NCBI GenBank assembly: GCA_947650875.1
Contig: CANSXE010000010.1
Location: 1 to 41,758 of the forward strand
DNA: 41,758 nt
Direction: 5' to 3'
Source: an uncultured Bacillota bacterium
Lineage (GTDB): Bacteria > Bacillota > Clostridia > Oscillospirales > Oscillospiraceae
In this document: positions 14,762 through 23,155 of the stretch, piece by piece
Position numbering within the stretch: position 1 is the first letter of the stretch
Layout: every line of letters begins with the position of its first letter
The notes under the pieces: generated by a model
Seen by the model: only the letters and a program-made list of their open reading frames with translations
Databases searched by the model: none
Told to the model about the DNA's origin: nothing
Made by a program: the position numbers and the translations under genes

Positions 14762-15847
14762 TCAGTCGTCCCCGAAGCTGATGCCCAGCAGGCGGGCCTC
14801 GGTGATAATGTCGGACTTGGGGTCGATGGTCTTCAGCTTTCCGGCGATCTCCTTCAGGGGGACGGAGGTGATCACATGGTTCTGGATGGCCACCATGCTG
14901 CCGTACTCCTCCCGGGAGATCATCAGGGCGGCGGTGGTGCCCAGGCGGGAGGAGAGGACCCGGTCGTAGGCGCAGGGGGCGCCGCCCCGCTGCATGTGGC
15001 CGGGCACCGTCACCCGGACCTCCTTGCCCGTCTTCTTGAGAATCTTGTCGGCAATGGCGTAGGAGACGGAGGGGTATTTCTCCAGCACCTCGGCCATGTG
15101 CTGCTTGTACTCCTTCTTGCTCATGGCCGCCTCCTTCTGGGAGATGGCCCCCTCGGCCACGGCCAGGATGGTAAAGCCGTTGCCCGAAGCGGCCCGCTGC
15201 TTGATTTTGGCGATTACCGAGTCGATGTTATAGGGAATTTCCGGAATCAGAATGATGTCCGCGCCGCCGGCGATGCCGGCGTTGAGGGTGAGCCAGCCCG
15301 CCTTGTGGCCCATGATCTCCACCATGAACACCCGGTTGTGGGAGGCGGCGGTGGTGTGGATGCAGTCGATCACGTCGGTGGCGATGCCGATGGCGGACTG
15401 GAAGCCGAAGGTGGTGTCGGTGCCCCACAGGTCGTTGTCGATGGTCTTGGGCAGGCCGATGACGTTCAGCCCCTCCTCGCTGAGCAGGTTGGCGGTCTTT
15501 TGGCTGCCGTTGCCCCCCAGCACCACCAGGCAGTCCAGCCGCAGGCGGCGGTAGGTGTATTTCATGGCCTCCACCTTGTCCAGGCCGTTCTCGTCGGGCA
15601 CCCGCATCAGCTTGAAGGGCTGGCGGCTGGAGCCCAGGATGGTGCCGCCCCGGGTGAGCAGGCCGGTGAAGTCGATGGGGGACAGCTTTTTGTAGTCCTC
15701 ATAGATGAGACCCTTGTAGCCGTCGATAAAGCCGATGATCTCCACCTCGTTGCCGTAGATGTTGTAGAGACCCTTGGCTACGCCCCGCATGGTGGCGTTG
15801 AGGGCCTGGCAGTCGCCGCCGCTGGTGAGCATTCCGATCCGTTTCAT
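14762..15847 (-). CDS. pfkA: 6-phosphofructokinase
   Basis: A 361-residue glycolytic enzyme phosphorylating fructose 6-phosphate to the 1,6-bisphosphate. Recognisable motifs are TSGGDCQALNA (8-18), GGNGSQKTA (111-119), PKTIDND (133-139), MVEIMGHKAGWL and PGHMQRGGAP. Compared with E. coli PfkA, the position of Asp103 is Asn (N113), position 104 is Gly (as in ATP enzymes) and position 124 is Lys (K134, as in PPi enzymes). This mixed signature belongs to a long-chain clostridial/actinobacterial-type group, so the phosphoryl donor (ATP or PPi) is not settled by sequence. The ATG at 15847 follows AAAGGAAG. It lies downstream of the polyphosphate kinase gene on the same strand, separated by a small hairpin. 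Confidence 0.88.
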   Translation of the reverse strand: MKRIGMLTSGGDCQALNATMRGVAKGLYNIYGNEVEIIGFIDGYKGLIYEDYKKLSPIDFTGLLTRGGTILGSSRQPFKLMRVPDENGLDKVEAMKYTYRRLRLDCLVVLGGNGSQKTANLLSEEGLNVIGLPKTIDNDLWGTDTTFGFQSAIGIATDVIDCIHTTAASHNRVFMVEIMGHKAGWLTLNAGIAGGADIILIPEIPYNIDSVIAKIKQRAASGNGFTILAVAEGAISQKEAAMSKKEYKQHMAEVLEKYPSVSYAIADKILKKTGKEVRVTVPGHMQRGGAPCAYDRVLSSRLGTTAALMISREEYGSMVAIQNHVITSVPLKEIAGKLKTIDPKSDIITEARLLGISFGDD

Positions 15848-15881
15848 GAAATACCGCTTCCTTTCAGAAAAAGATAAGATA

Positions 15882-15901
15882 TATAAAAGCCGCTCCGGCT
15901 T
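15882..15901 (-). terminator. Small terminator after ppk
   Basis: On the minus strand AAGCCG (896-901 of this kilobase) pairs with CGGCTT (15887-15892) with a 3-base loop, followed by TTATATAT. A 6-bp stem, so probably a leaky terminator between ppk and phosphofructokinase. Confidence 0.5.
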
Positions 15902-15907
15902 GATCCA

Positions 15908-18133
15908 CTAATTTTTCCTGATAAGCCGTCCCAGCAGCCCCCGGCGGGTCTTTTTGACGGTAACCGCCGGTTTTTTCGGGGCCGCCTTGGCCGCCGGACG
16001 CTTCTCCGGGGCGGAGCCCTGTTTAACGGCCGGCTTGGGCTCTGTCTCGGGCCGCTCCAGCGCCCAGACTCCGGCGCTGGCCTGGTCGCAGAAGTACTCC
16101 TGCGCGTTGAAGGGCTCCCCCTGAGCCCGGACATAGCTGCCGTCGGGCTGCTGGACCCGGCCCTTGGCGGTGTCCCGGAGCTGGGCGGCAAACATCTCCT
16201 CCAGGTGAGCCCGGAGGGCGGGGGCGTTTACAGGGACGGCCACCTCCACCCGGCGGGTGGTGTTGCGGGTCATGAAGTCGGCGGAGGAGATATACACCTG
16301 CTTCCGCTCCTGCAAGCCGAAGATATAGATGCGGGCATGCTCCAGATAGCGGCCCACGATGCTGCGGACGGTGATGTTCTCCGTCAGCCCGGGCACGCCG
16401 CCGACAAGGCAGCAGATGCCCCGGACCACCAGGTCGATCTTCACCCCGGCCTGGGATGCCTGGATGAGCCGGTCGATAATCAGCTTGTCGGTGAGACCGT
16501 TGAGCTTGAAGCCCAGATAGGCCTCCTCCCCCGCCCGGGCCAGCTCCATCTCCCGGTCGATAAGGGCCAGCACCTTGGGCCGCAGACAGGCGGGGGCCAC
16601 CATGAGACGGCGGCTGTCCTCCACTACCTCGCCCATGGACAGGGCGTTGAAGACCTGGGCGGCTTCGGCGCCCAGCTCAGGGTCGGCGGTCATAAGGGCG
16701 TAGTCGGTGTAGAGCCGGACGGTGTCCTCGTTGTAGTTGCCGGTGCCCACCTGGGTGATATACTCCACCTGGCCGCTGCGCACCCGGGTGATGAGCAGGA
16801 GCTTGGAGTGGACCTTCAGCCCGTCCAAACCGTAGATGACCCGGCAGCCCGACTGCTCCAGCACCCGGGACCAGCCGATGTTGTTCTCCTCGTCAAAGCG
16901 GGCCCGGAGCTCCACCAGGGCCACGACCTCCTTGCCGTTCTCGGCGGCATCCACCAGGGCTTCCACGATTTTGCTGTTGTGGGCCACCCGGTAGAGGGTC
17001 ATTTTAATGGACACCACTTCCGGGTCCTGCCCCGCTTCCTGAAGCAGGCGGAGCATGGGCCGGACGCTCTCGTAGGGGTAGGTAAGCAGCAGGTCCCGCT
17101 TCCGAATTTGCTCTGTCATGGGGGTCAGCGGGTCCACATTTGGGGAATTTTGCGGGACGCGCCGGGGGTAGAACAGCTCCGTTTTTTCCCGGAGCATATC
17201 CCGCAGCGCCCCCATAAAGGACAGGTCCAGGGGGACATCGCTGGAAAACAGGTGCTTTTTAGACAGCCCCAGGCAGGTACACAGGGCATCCCGCACGGTG
17301 TCGGACAGCTTGCCCTGATACTCCAGCTTCACCGGCTGGAGACGCTTGCGGCGGCGGATGAGCTTCTCCATGCTCTTGCGGTACTCCTCGGCCAGCAGGT
17401 CGCTCATCTGGTCGGATGTCTCGTCCATGTGGATGTCGGCGCTGCGCACCAGGCGGATGAGGACGGCCCCTTCCACCTTGTAGTGGGCAAAAATTTTGGA
17501 GAGGAAGCCGGCGATCAGCTCCTCCACCAGCACAAACCGCTGGCCGTCGCCGGGCAGGGGGACCAGCCGGCGGAGCGTCCCCTCGCCGCAGGGGACAATG
17601 CCCATCCGCTCGCCGCCGCTCTTGGTGCGCAGGATGGCCACGGCGTAGATGGCCTTGTTGCGCAGGAAGGGGAAGGGCTGCTTGCGGCCGATGATCTGGG
17701 GGGAGAGCAGGGGCAGGACGTTGGAGGTGAAATACTTCTCCAGGAAGGCCTGCTGCTTGTCCAACAGGCCCCCGAAGCGGCATATCTCCACCCCCTGGCC
17801 GGCCAGCTCGGCCAGCAGTCCTCTGCAAATGTGGTCCCGCTCCGTCAACAGCTCCCGGGTCCTGTCCAAAACGGCGGTGGTCTGCTGGGCACTGGTGAGC
17901 CCCGTCTTGTCGTCCACGGCGGTGAGGTGGAGGGTGTCCATGAGCATCCCCACCCGGACCATGTAAAATTCGTCCAGGTTACTCTGGAAAATGGAGGCGA
18001 AGTTCAGCCGCTCACACAGAGGATTGGCGGGGTCCTCCGCCTCCTCCAGCACACGGCGGTTGAATTGGAGCCAGGACAGCTCCCGGTTCACAAAGCATCC
18101 CGCCGGGGCGGGGGAAATGCTGTGGTCTTTCAT
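15908..18133 (-). CDS. ppk1: Polyphosphate kinase 1 with a basic C-terminal tail
   Basis: A 741-residue peripheral enzyme that polymerises ATP gamma-phosphate into polyphosphate and runs in reverse. Domain order is the N domain (FVNRELSWLQFNRRVLEEA, about 12-30), the head domain, and two phospholipase-D-like C domains. The autophosphorylated histidine is H442 in KVHSKLLLI (E. coli His435), followed by ITQVGTGNYNEDT and later YISSADFMTRNTTRRVEV. The normal protein ends near residue 690; here a Pro/Ala/Lys-rich segment follows (PKPAVKQG, KRPAAKAAPKKPA) ending in a basic RRGLLGRLIRKN. That tail is unusual and could bind polyphosphate, nucleic acid or membrane. The ATG at 18133 follows AAAGGAGG at about 11 bases; an extended -10 promoter lies upstream. 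Confidence 0.93.
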   Translation of the reverse strand: MKDHSISPAPAGCFVNRELSWLQFNRRVLEEAEDPANPLCERLNFASIFQSNLDEFYMVRVGMLMDTLHLTAVDDKTGLTSAQQTTAVLDRTRELLTERDHICRGLLAELAGQGVEICRFGGLLDKQQAFLEKYFTSNVLPLLSPQIIGRKQPFPFLRNKAIYAVAILRTKSGGERMGIVPCGEGTLRRLVPLPGDGQRFVLVEELIAGFLSKIFAHYKVEGAVLIRLVRSADIHMDETSDQMSDLLAEEYRKSMEKLIRRRKRLQPVKLEYQGKLSDTVRDALCTCLGLSKKHLFSSDVPLDLSFMGALRDMLREKTELFYPRRVPQNSPNVDPLTPMTEQIRKRDLLLTYPYESVRPMLRLLQEAGQDPEVVSIKMTLYRVAHNSKIVEALVDAAENGKEVVALVELRARFDEENNIGWSRVLEQSGCRVIYGLDGLKVHSKLLLITRVRSGQVEYITQVGTGNYNEDTVRLYTDYALMTADPELGAEAAQVFNALSMGEVVEDSRRLMVAPACLRPKVLALIDREMELARAGEEAYLGFKLNGLTDKLIIDRLIQASQAGVKIDLVVRGICCLVGGVPGLTENITVRSIVGRYLEHARIYIFGLQERKQVYISSADFMTRNTTRRVEVAVPVNAPALRAHLEEMFAAQLRDTAKGRVQQPDGSYVRAQGEPFNAQEYFCDQASAGVWALERPETEPKPAVKQGSAPEKRPAAKAAPKKPAVTVKKTRRGLLGRLIRKN

Positions 18134-18174
18134 CGTCGGTCGCGCCTCCTTTGACGGTTTACTGTACTGCTATA

Positions 18175-18203
18175 AATGTACCACCCTTTTCCAACAGGCG
18201 CAA
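18175..18203 (-). promoter_or_regulatory. Promoter for ppk1
   Basis: On the minus strand TTGCGC (18198-18203), 17 bases, TACATT (18175-18180) with TGG before the -10. Confidence 0.6.
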
Positions 18204-18358
18204 GACCTTTTGTTAAAAACATTTTCATTCCAAAAATAGAAAATATAGGCAGGGACTGTAACGGGTATATCTCCGCATTCCGGGGCAAAGCTATGTGTGG
18301 ATGTTCCATCCAAGCCAATCGGCAAACACAAAAACAAATGAAAAAGGAGAGACGAGTC

Positions 18359-18559
18359 ATGTCTAACAGCAATAGCAATAAGATTATGGTTCCCAATGCC
18401 CGCGAGGCTATGAACAAGTTCAAGATGGAGGCCGCCAACGAGGTGGGCGTCAACCTGAAGCAGGGCTACAACGGCGACCTGACCAGCAAGCAGGCCGGCT
18501 CCGTGGGCGGCCAGATGGTCAAGAAGATGATTGAGTCCTACGAGAACGGCCTGAAGTAA
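18359..18559 (+). CDS. Alpha/beta-type small acid-soluble spore protein
   Basis: A 66-residue SASP, a DNA-binding protein that coats and protects spore DNA and is degraded at germination. The GPR protease site pattern is visible in FKMEAANEVGV (about 22-32), and the conserved GYNGDLTSKQAGSVGGQMVKKMI follows to near the C-terminus. The ATG at 18359 has AAAGGAGAG upstream. In this family transcription is by forespore sigma-G; I looked for a gHATR...CATnnTA pair in the 200 upstream bases and found no convincing match, so the promoter is unassigned. The gene is monocistronic, converging with the 2-hydroxyacid dehydrogenase gene. Confidence 0.95.
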   Translation: MSNSNSNKIMVPNAREAMNKFKMEAANEVGVNLKQGYNGDLTSKQAGSVGGQMVKKMIESYENGLK

Positions 18560-18596
18560 TCTGTTCTCTGATAGATGACCGGCAATTGACAAGAAA

Positions 18597-18631
18597 TCAG
18601 GGCCCCTGAAATATTGGGGGCCCTGACTTTT
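18597..18631. terminator. Terminator between SASP gene and dehydrogenase gene
   Basis: TCAGGGCCCC (18597-18606) pairs with GGGGCCCTGA (18617-18626), then CTTTTAT rightward. It overlaps the dehydrogenase stop codon on the other strand. Confidence 0.8.
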
Positions 18632-19619
18632 ATAATCCATTTACAATAAATTTCGGCTTTTGTCCCTCCAGAAGGAGCCGGACGGAGCTCCACATATTCC
18701 GGTGGGCCCGGCGGAAGACGCCGCCGGTGATTCCGCCCAGGTGGGGGGAGTACACCGCCCGGTCTGCGATTTCAGGCGGCAGGTCCACCAGGGGATGATT
18801 GGCGGGGGTGGGCTCGGGGTCGAAGGTGTCGATGGCGATGCCCCCCAGCGTCCCCTCCATCAAGGCCCGGCGGACAGCCTGGTTGTCCGTCAGCTGGCCC
18901 CGGGCGGTGTTGACAAGAATGGCCCCGGGTTTGACACAGGACAGCAGCGTCTCGTTCACCATATGGGTGGTCTCTTCATTGACGGCGCAGTGAAGGGAGA
19001 GGATATCACACCGGGCGGCCAGCTCCTTCAGGGGAAGATAGGTAATGCCCAGCTCGGTCTCCGTCTCGGGCGGGCGGCGGTGGGCGGAGTAGTAATAGAG
19101 CTGACAGCCAAAGGGGCGCAGCAGCCTGGCAGTAGCCGTTCCGATGTCCCCCAGACCGATGATTCCCACCGTCTGCTCCCCCAGTTCAGGAGAGTTGGAC
19201 ACCATAAACCGCTCCTTAAATTGAATCTGTTCCCCCGCCTTCACGGCGGCATGGCCGGTGACGCCCCGGCGCAGGGCCATGAGCATCAGCATAACTGTGT
19301 GCTCCGCCACAGACATGGCGTTGCAGCCCTTGTTGTTGCACACAAAGACGCCCCGTTCCCGGGCGGCGGCCACGTCGATGGCGTTGAAGGCCACCCCCTC
19401 GGAGTGAATCAGTTTTAACTGGGGCAGCTTGTCCATAATCTCCCGGCCTACGTGGGTGATGGCGTCTGCAAAAATAACCTCGGCATCCGGGTTCTCCTCC
19501 GCCGCCTGGAGGGTGGACTGGCGGGTCCCGCTGAAAACCAGCTCCACAGGCAGGTCCCGGACAAATTCCGGGAGGTACAGGTCATAGCGGGCCTTGGGGC
19601 CAAAAATCAGAATTTTCAT
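18630..19619 (-). CDS. D-isomer-specific 2-hydroxyacid dehydrogenase
   Basis: A 329-residue NAD(P)-dependent dehydrogenase of the D-2-hydroxyacid / phosphoglycerate dehydrogenase family. The nucleotide-binding loop is VGIIGLGDIGTATA (151-164). The catalytic triad is R240 (NTARG), E269 (FDPEP) and H293 (SPHLGG). There is no C-terminal ACT domain, so it is the short type, and the substrate (glycerate, lactate, 3-phosphoglycerate or another) is undetermined. The ATG at 19619 overlaps the prmA stop codon (ATGA) and uses GGAGGCGAAG within the end of prmA, so the two are translationally coupled. It is the last gene of a unit that probably begins with the DUF1836 gene. Confidence 0.88.
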   Translation of the reverse strand: MKILIFGPKARYDLYLPEFVRDLPVELVFSGTRQSTLQAAEENPDAEVIFADAITHVGREIMDKLPQLKLIHSEGVAFNAIDVAAARERGVFVCNNKGCNAMSVAEHTVMLMLMALRRGVTGHAAVKAGEQIQFKERFMVSNSPELGEQTVGIIGLGDIGTATARLLRPFGCQLYYYSAHRRPPETETELGITYLPLKELAARCDILSLHCAVNEETTHMVNETLLSCVKPGAILVNTARGQLTDNQAVRRALMEGTLGGIAIDTFDPEPTPANHPLVDLPPEIADRAVYSPHLGGITGGVFRRAHRNMWSSVRLLLEGQKPKFIVNGL

Positions 19620-20557
19620 CGCTTCGCCTCCAGAGCGGCCCAGCCGCTTTTCTCCCGCTTTTTCGTCACCGTGAGACCGGCCTGCTTCAGGGCGGTCTCC
19701 ACCTCCCGGGTCCGGGTGTCGATGATGCCGGAGCACAGGAACACGCCGTCCTCCTCCAGCAGGGCGGGCACCTGGGGGGCCAGGGGGATAATCACGTCGG
19801 CCACGATGTTGGCCAGCACCAGATGGTATTTCTTCTGGGCCAGCTCCGCGGCCAGGCGTTTGTCGGACAGCACGTTGCCCGCCCGGACGGTGTACCGGTC
19901 CCGGCCGATGCCGTTGAGGGCGGCGTTCTCATAGGCTACGTCAACCGCCTTGGGGTCGATGTCCACCGCCACGGCGGACCGTGCCCCCAGGCACAGGGCG
20001 GCGATGGACAAAATCCCGCTGCCGCAGCCCAGGTCCAGCACGTCCCGGCCGGGTACGGTGTGTTCCTCCACCCCCTCCAGGCACAGCTGGGTGGAGGCGT
20101 GGGAGCCGGTGCCGAAGGTGAGACCGGGGTTGAGATAAAAGGGCACCCGGCCTACCGGAACGGGCTCCTCCCCCATCCACTGGGGCACCACATAGAGCCG
20201 TTGGCCGATCTCCAGGGGCTTGTAGTACTTCTGCCAGCTGTAGGCCCAGTCGTTGTCGGTGAGGGGGGTGGCGGTAAACTCCTGGTCCAGCCCCCGGGTG
20301 TACTGCTCCAGCTGCTTCTTTCCGTCCTCGTCGTCGGTGACGTAGAACTTCACCCGGGTAACGCCCTTCATCCGGTCCAGCAGCTCCTGGTCCACATAGT
20401 CCCAATATTGCCGGTTTTGCTCCAGGAAGCTGAGAAAATCCTGCTCGTCCTCAATCACCAGGCTATCCATTCCGGCGGCGGCTAATTTTGCGCACACCTG
20501 GTCCAGCCGGTCCGGGGTGGTGTTGACGGCCACCTCCAGCCATTTAATCTCATCCAT
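19616..20557 (-). CDS. prmA: Ribosomal protein L11 methyltransferase
   Basis: A 313-residue SAM-dependent methyltransferase that methylates lysines and the N-terminus of ribosomal protein L11. The SAM motif I is VLDLGCGSGILSIAAL (173-188), the acidic loop VAVDIDPKAV follows, and the motif IV-like LANIVADVIIPL is near residue 245. The N-terminal substrate-binding part (WLEVAVNTTPDRLDQV) is typical. The ATG at 20557 has only a weak GGATG-like ribosome site, consistent with modest expression as an internal operon gene. It lies 70 bases after the degV stop. Confidence 0.92.
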   Translation of the reverse strand: MDEIKWLEVAVNTTPDRLDQVCAKLAAAGMDSLVIEDEQDFLSFLEQNRQYWDYVDQELLDRMKGVTRVKFYVTDDEDGKKQLEQYTRGLDQEFTATPLTDNDWAYSWQKYYKPLEIGQRLYVVPQWMGEEPVPVGRVPFYLNPGLTFGTGSHASTQLCLEGVEEHTVPGRDVLDLGCGSGILSIAALCLGARSAVAVDIDPKAVDVAYENAALNGIGRDRYTVRAGNVLSDKRLAAELAQKKYHLVLANIVADVIIPLAPQVPALLEEDGVFLCSGIIDTRTREVETALKQAGLTVTKKREKSGWAALEAKR

Positions 20558-20627
20558 GGTTACACATCCAATCTATTTTCTTGGCCAGTCCTGAAACCAC
20601 GCGTCTTTCCACTGGTCTGCCATGGGG

Positions 20628-21500
20628 TTAACGGTCCGTTCCCATGTAGAACAGGGCCACGGTGCCCGGGCCGGAGTGGGCTCCGATGACGGGACCCACA
20701 TAGTTCACATAGACCTCGTCCACGCCAAAGCGCTTTTTTACCATAGCGGCTACGGTTTGGGCGTCCTCCAGGCAGTCGCCATGACTGACAAAGACGGTGA
20801 GACTGCCGGAGTCAATGGCGGTATCCTCCATCCGGTCCACCAGGGCCTTGAGGGAAGCCTGCCGGCCCCGGGCCTTGCCGATATTAATGAGGTGGCCCTC
20901 GTTGTCCACATGGAGGACGGGCTTGATTTGGAGCATGGAGCCCACCATGGCGGTGGCGGCGGAGATGCGCCCTCCCCGTTTCAGGAAATGGAGGTCGTCC
21001 ACGGTGAACTGGTGGCAGAGATTCTGCTTGTGGTCCTCGATCCAGTCCCGGACCTCCTCAATGGACATGCCCCGGTCCCGCTGCCGGGCGGCATACCACA
21101 CCAGCAGGCCCTGGCCCAGAGAAGCGCACAGGGTATCCACGGTATACAGCTTCCGATGGGGATATTTGGCGCTCATCTCCTCCACCGCCAGCCGGGAAGA
21201 GTTGTAGGTATTGGACAGCCCGGAGGAGAAGGCCAGAATGAGCACATCCTTCCCTGTCTGGAGCAGGGGTTCCAGGGCCTCTGTATACTGGGCCACGTTG
21301 ACGGCGTTGGTGGTGGCCAACTCCCCTTTGCGCAGGCGGTCATAAAAAATGTGGGGGTCCATATCCCGGTTGTCGGGGTAGTTGTAATAGGTATGCTCCT
21401 CCATAATAAAGGCCAAAGGCAGCACCTGAACATCCAATTTACGGACCATGTCGGCATCCAGGTCGGCGGAGGAATCGGTTAAGATGATAAAATCGGACAA
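20628..21500 (-). CDS. DegV family fatty-acid-binding protein
   Basis: A 290-residue DegV protein. The family binds a fatty acid between two domains and includes FakB, the lipid-presenting subunit of fatty acid kinase. Motifs: FIILTDSSADL (4-14), LAFSSGLSNTYNSS, DDLHFLKRGGRIS and the C-terminal GPVIGAHSGPGTVALFY. I chose TTG at 21498-21500, preceded by AAAGGAG at good spacing, because the family begins exactly here; a longer frame runs back into the DUF1836 gene. No fakA gene is visible nearby, so a FakB role is inferred only from family. Upstream is a DUF1836 gene, with 13 bases between its stop and this start. Confidence 0.9.
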   Translation of the reverse strand: MSDFIILTDSSADLDADMVRKLDVQVLPLAFIMEEHTYYNYPDNRDMDPHIFYDRLRKGELATTNAVNVAQYTEALEPLLQTGKDVLILAFSSGLSNTYNSSRLAVEEMSAKYPHRKLYTVDTLCASLGQGLLVWYAARQRDRGMSIEEVRDWIEDHKQNLCHQFTVDDLHFLKRGGRISAATAMVGSMLQIKPVLHVDNEGHLINIGKARGRQASLKALVDRMEDTAIDSGSLTVFVSHGDCLEDAQTVAAMVKKRFGVDEVYVNYVGPVIGAHSGPGTVALFYMGTDR

Positions 21501-21513
21501 GGGAAACACTCCT

Positions 21514-22041
21514 TTACTGTTTTTTACGGTTCTTCTCCTCCTGCGGCTGGAGGATATGCAGGATACGCTGGCAGGCCAGCTGATTGGCATAGCTGCGCAC
21601 AGCGAAATCCAGGGCCATTTTAGCCAGATCAGACTCGTCCGCTTCCGGGTCGATGGCTTGGGCGGTGTCGGTAAGGGCATGGTCCAGGGCGTCCCGGAAG
21701 TAGGCGTACTGCTCCGGGGGACTCTTCTCCAGCGCCCGGCCGGCCCCCATCAGGGCTCCGATGTCCCGGACGGACAGCACCTGCTTCAGCGCCACCACGG
21801 CGGTGAGGTAACCCAGGTGGATGGGGCCGTACCGCTTGCCCTCCGCCCGGGGGACCAGGCCGTCTTTGATATAGTTGTTCACCATGGCGGAGGTGAGCAC
21901 GTTCCCCTCGTCAAAGCGGATGAGCTGCCGGGGCATATAGGAGATGAGCTGGTCCATATACAGGGCAATGTCAGGCAGGTCCTCCCAGGGGGCGGGGCGC
22001 TCCTGTTCCATGCGGGATTTGAGATTTTGCAGTTCGTCCAC
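21514..22041 (-). CDS. DUF1836 protein, MerR-like helix-turn-helix
   Basis: A 175-residue protein matching the DUF1836 pattern. A MerR-like DNA-binding N-terminal part (VLTSAMVNNYIKDGLVPRAEGKRYGPIHLGYL, about 49-80) is followed by a helical region. The YTxxMVNNYIKxGLV-type helix and the GKRYG wing are the recognisable parts. The start is GTG at 22041 with GGAGGAGGG upstream. It lies directly upstream of degV, a pairing often seen in clostridia, and may regulate it; that is inference. A good promoter stands just upstream, so the gene probably heads the unit through the 2-hydroxyacid dehydrogenase gene. Confidence 0.85.
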   Translation of the reverse strand: MDELQNLKSRMEQERPAPWEDLPDIALYMDQLISYMPRQLIRFDEGNVLTSAMVNNYIKDGLVPRAEGKRYGPIHLGYLTAVVALKQVLSVRDIGALMGAGRALEKSPPEQYAYFRDALDHALTDTAQAIDPEADESDLAKMALDFAVRSYANQLACQRILHILQPQEEKNRKKQ

Positions 22042-22076
22042 AGCCGGGACCCTCCTCCATTCATGTAATGCGAAAT

Positions 22077-22106
22077 ATTATATCATGAAATTTCCGGTAT
22101 TGTAAA
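22077..22106 (-). promoter_or_regulatory. Promoter for the DUF1836-degV-prmA unit
   Basis: On the minus strand TTTACA (22101-22106), 18 bases, TATAAT (22077-22082). Confidence 0.7.
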
Positions 22107-22116
22107 GGGGGAAAAC

Positions 22117-23007
22117 CTACCGTTTTCTAAAATATTCCATCCGCCGGCGCAGGCGCTCCTGTGCGCTCTGATGGTCGATGGAGCGCAGCCGGGGGAAAGC
22201 CTTGAGCAGACGCCGGTGGCCGAAGGACTCACGGACCAGCAGCTCCTGCATGGATGCGTGCCACTCCTCCAGCTGGAGCCTGGCCTGGGCCAAAAGCTCC
22301 TCCCGCCGCTGTTCCCGCTCCTCCCGCTCATCGGCCAGCTCCGCCCGGCGCTCGGCCAGCCGGAAGGCCAGCTCGTCCATGTCCTCCTTCCAGTCTGCCC
22401 CCCGCTCGACAGCGTCCAGCACCCGGTCGGCCAGGTTCTCCCCGAACTCGTTGGAGACCTCCTTAATCTTGGCGGCCATCTCGTCCAGCTGCTCCAGACG
22501 GTGGTTAAGCTTGACAATGGCGGACACGGTGGCGGCCAGGTCCACCGCCATCACCGCCCCCAGCAGCACCAGCAGGACAACGCCCAGCGCCTGGGGGATG
22601 ATTCGGATGAACAGCAGCACTGTGGGGTGGAGCAGCTTGACCACAAACATGCAGGCAAAGCCCCAGGCGATGGAAAAGCGCAGGCAGATGTAGCCGCTGA
22701 GGTTAAAGGGCTGGTCGGAGTAGTCCCACCACCGCTGATGGAACAGCTTCTCCAGTACAAAGCCGGTGATCCACTCCAGAGCGGAGGTGAGCACCACCGA
22801 GCCCAGGAACAGCAGAAGCAGGTTGTCCGCCAGGGGGGTGAGACAGGTCAGCACGATGACCACGCCAAAGCCGTAAATCGGGCAGACGGGGCCGTTGAGA
22901 AAGCCCCGGTTGACAAATTTTCCGGTCACCAGGGCGGCGTAGCTCACCTCGGTGCACCAGCCCAGAAAGGCGTAGATAAAGAATATCCAGATAAAACGAT
23001 AGAGCAT
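22117..23007 (-). CDS. CmpB-type membrane protein with a long coiled-coil tail
   Basis: A 296-residue protein. Residues 1-170 contain about five membrane segments and match the putative ABC-transporter type IV (CmpB, PF06541) pattern: FFIYAFLGWCTEVSYAAL, FVNRGFLNGPVCPIYGFG, LEWITGFVLEKLF, WWDYSDQPFNLSGYICL. Residues about 180-285 are strongly charged helix (LAERRAELADEREEREQRREELL), likely a cytoplasmic coiled coil. Despite the family name no ABC ATPase is adjacent and transport is unproven. I chose the ATG at 23007, with GTTTGGAGGAG upstream; a longer reading frame would run through the promoter. The gene is monocistronic and divergent from the GTPase-nuclease fusion. Confidence 0.82.
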   Translation of the reverse strand: MLYRFIWIFFIYAFLGWCTEVSYAALVTGKFVNRGFLNGPVCPIYGFGVVIVLTCLTPLADNLLLLFLGSVVLTSALEWITGFVLEKLFHQRWWDYSDQPFNLSGYICLRFSIAWGFACMFVVKLLHPTVLLFIRIIPQALGVVLLVLLGAVMAVDLAATVSAIVKLNHRLEQLDEMAAKIKEVSNEFGENLADRVLDAVERGADWKEDMDELAFRLAERRAELADEREEREQRREELLAQARLQLEEWHASMQELLVRESFGHRRLLKAFPRLRSIDHQSAQERLRRRMEYFRKR

Positions 23008-23040
23008 GGTCCACTCCTCCAAACAGGATGATTTTTGGAT

Positions 23041-23069
23041 ATTATACCTGTTTAAGGGGAAAATGTCCA
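23041..23069 (-). promoter_or_regulatory. Promoter for the CmpB-like gene
   Basis: On the minus strand TGGACA (23064-23069), 17 bases, TATAAT (23041-23046). Confidence 0.75.
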
Positions 23070-23093
23070 TCCCTTTCGGCGGGAGCTTCGCCC

Positions 23094-23123
23094 TTGACAG
23101 GAGCGGTATACACCATGTATCAT
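23094..23123 (+). promoter_or_regulatory. Promoter for the GTPase-nuclease fusion gene
   Basis: TTGACA (23094-23099), 18 bases, TATCAT (23118-23123). It lies back to back with the CmpB-like promoter, 24 bases away. Confidence 0.7.
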
Positions 23124-23155
23124 GGAACAAATGACACGCGAAGGGCGGAGACCGG

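Noticed and set aside
16205-18154. 649-codon open frame on the plus strand opposite ppk1
   Set aside because: Antisense shadow of the polyphosphate kinase gene, with His/Gly/Val-rich translation and no motif.
18180-18358. Sigma-G promoter for the SASP gene
   Set aside because: A GTATA-like -35 near 18263 has no matching CATnnTA -10 at the right distance.
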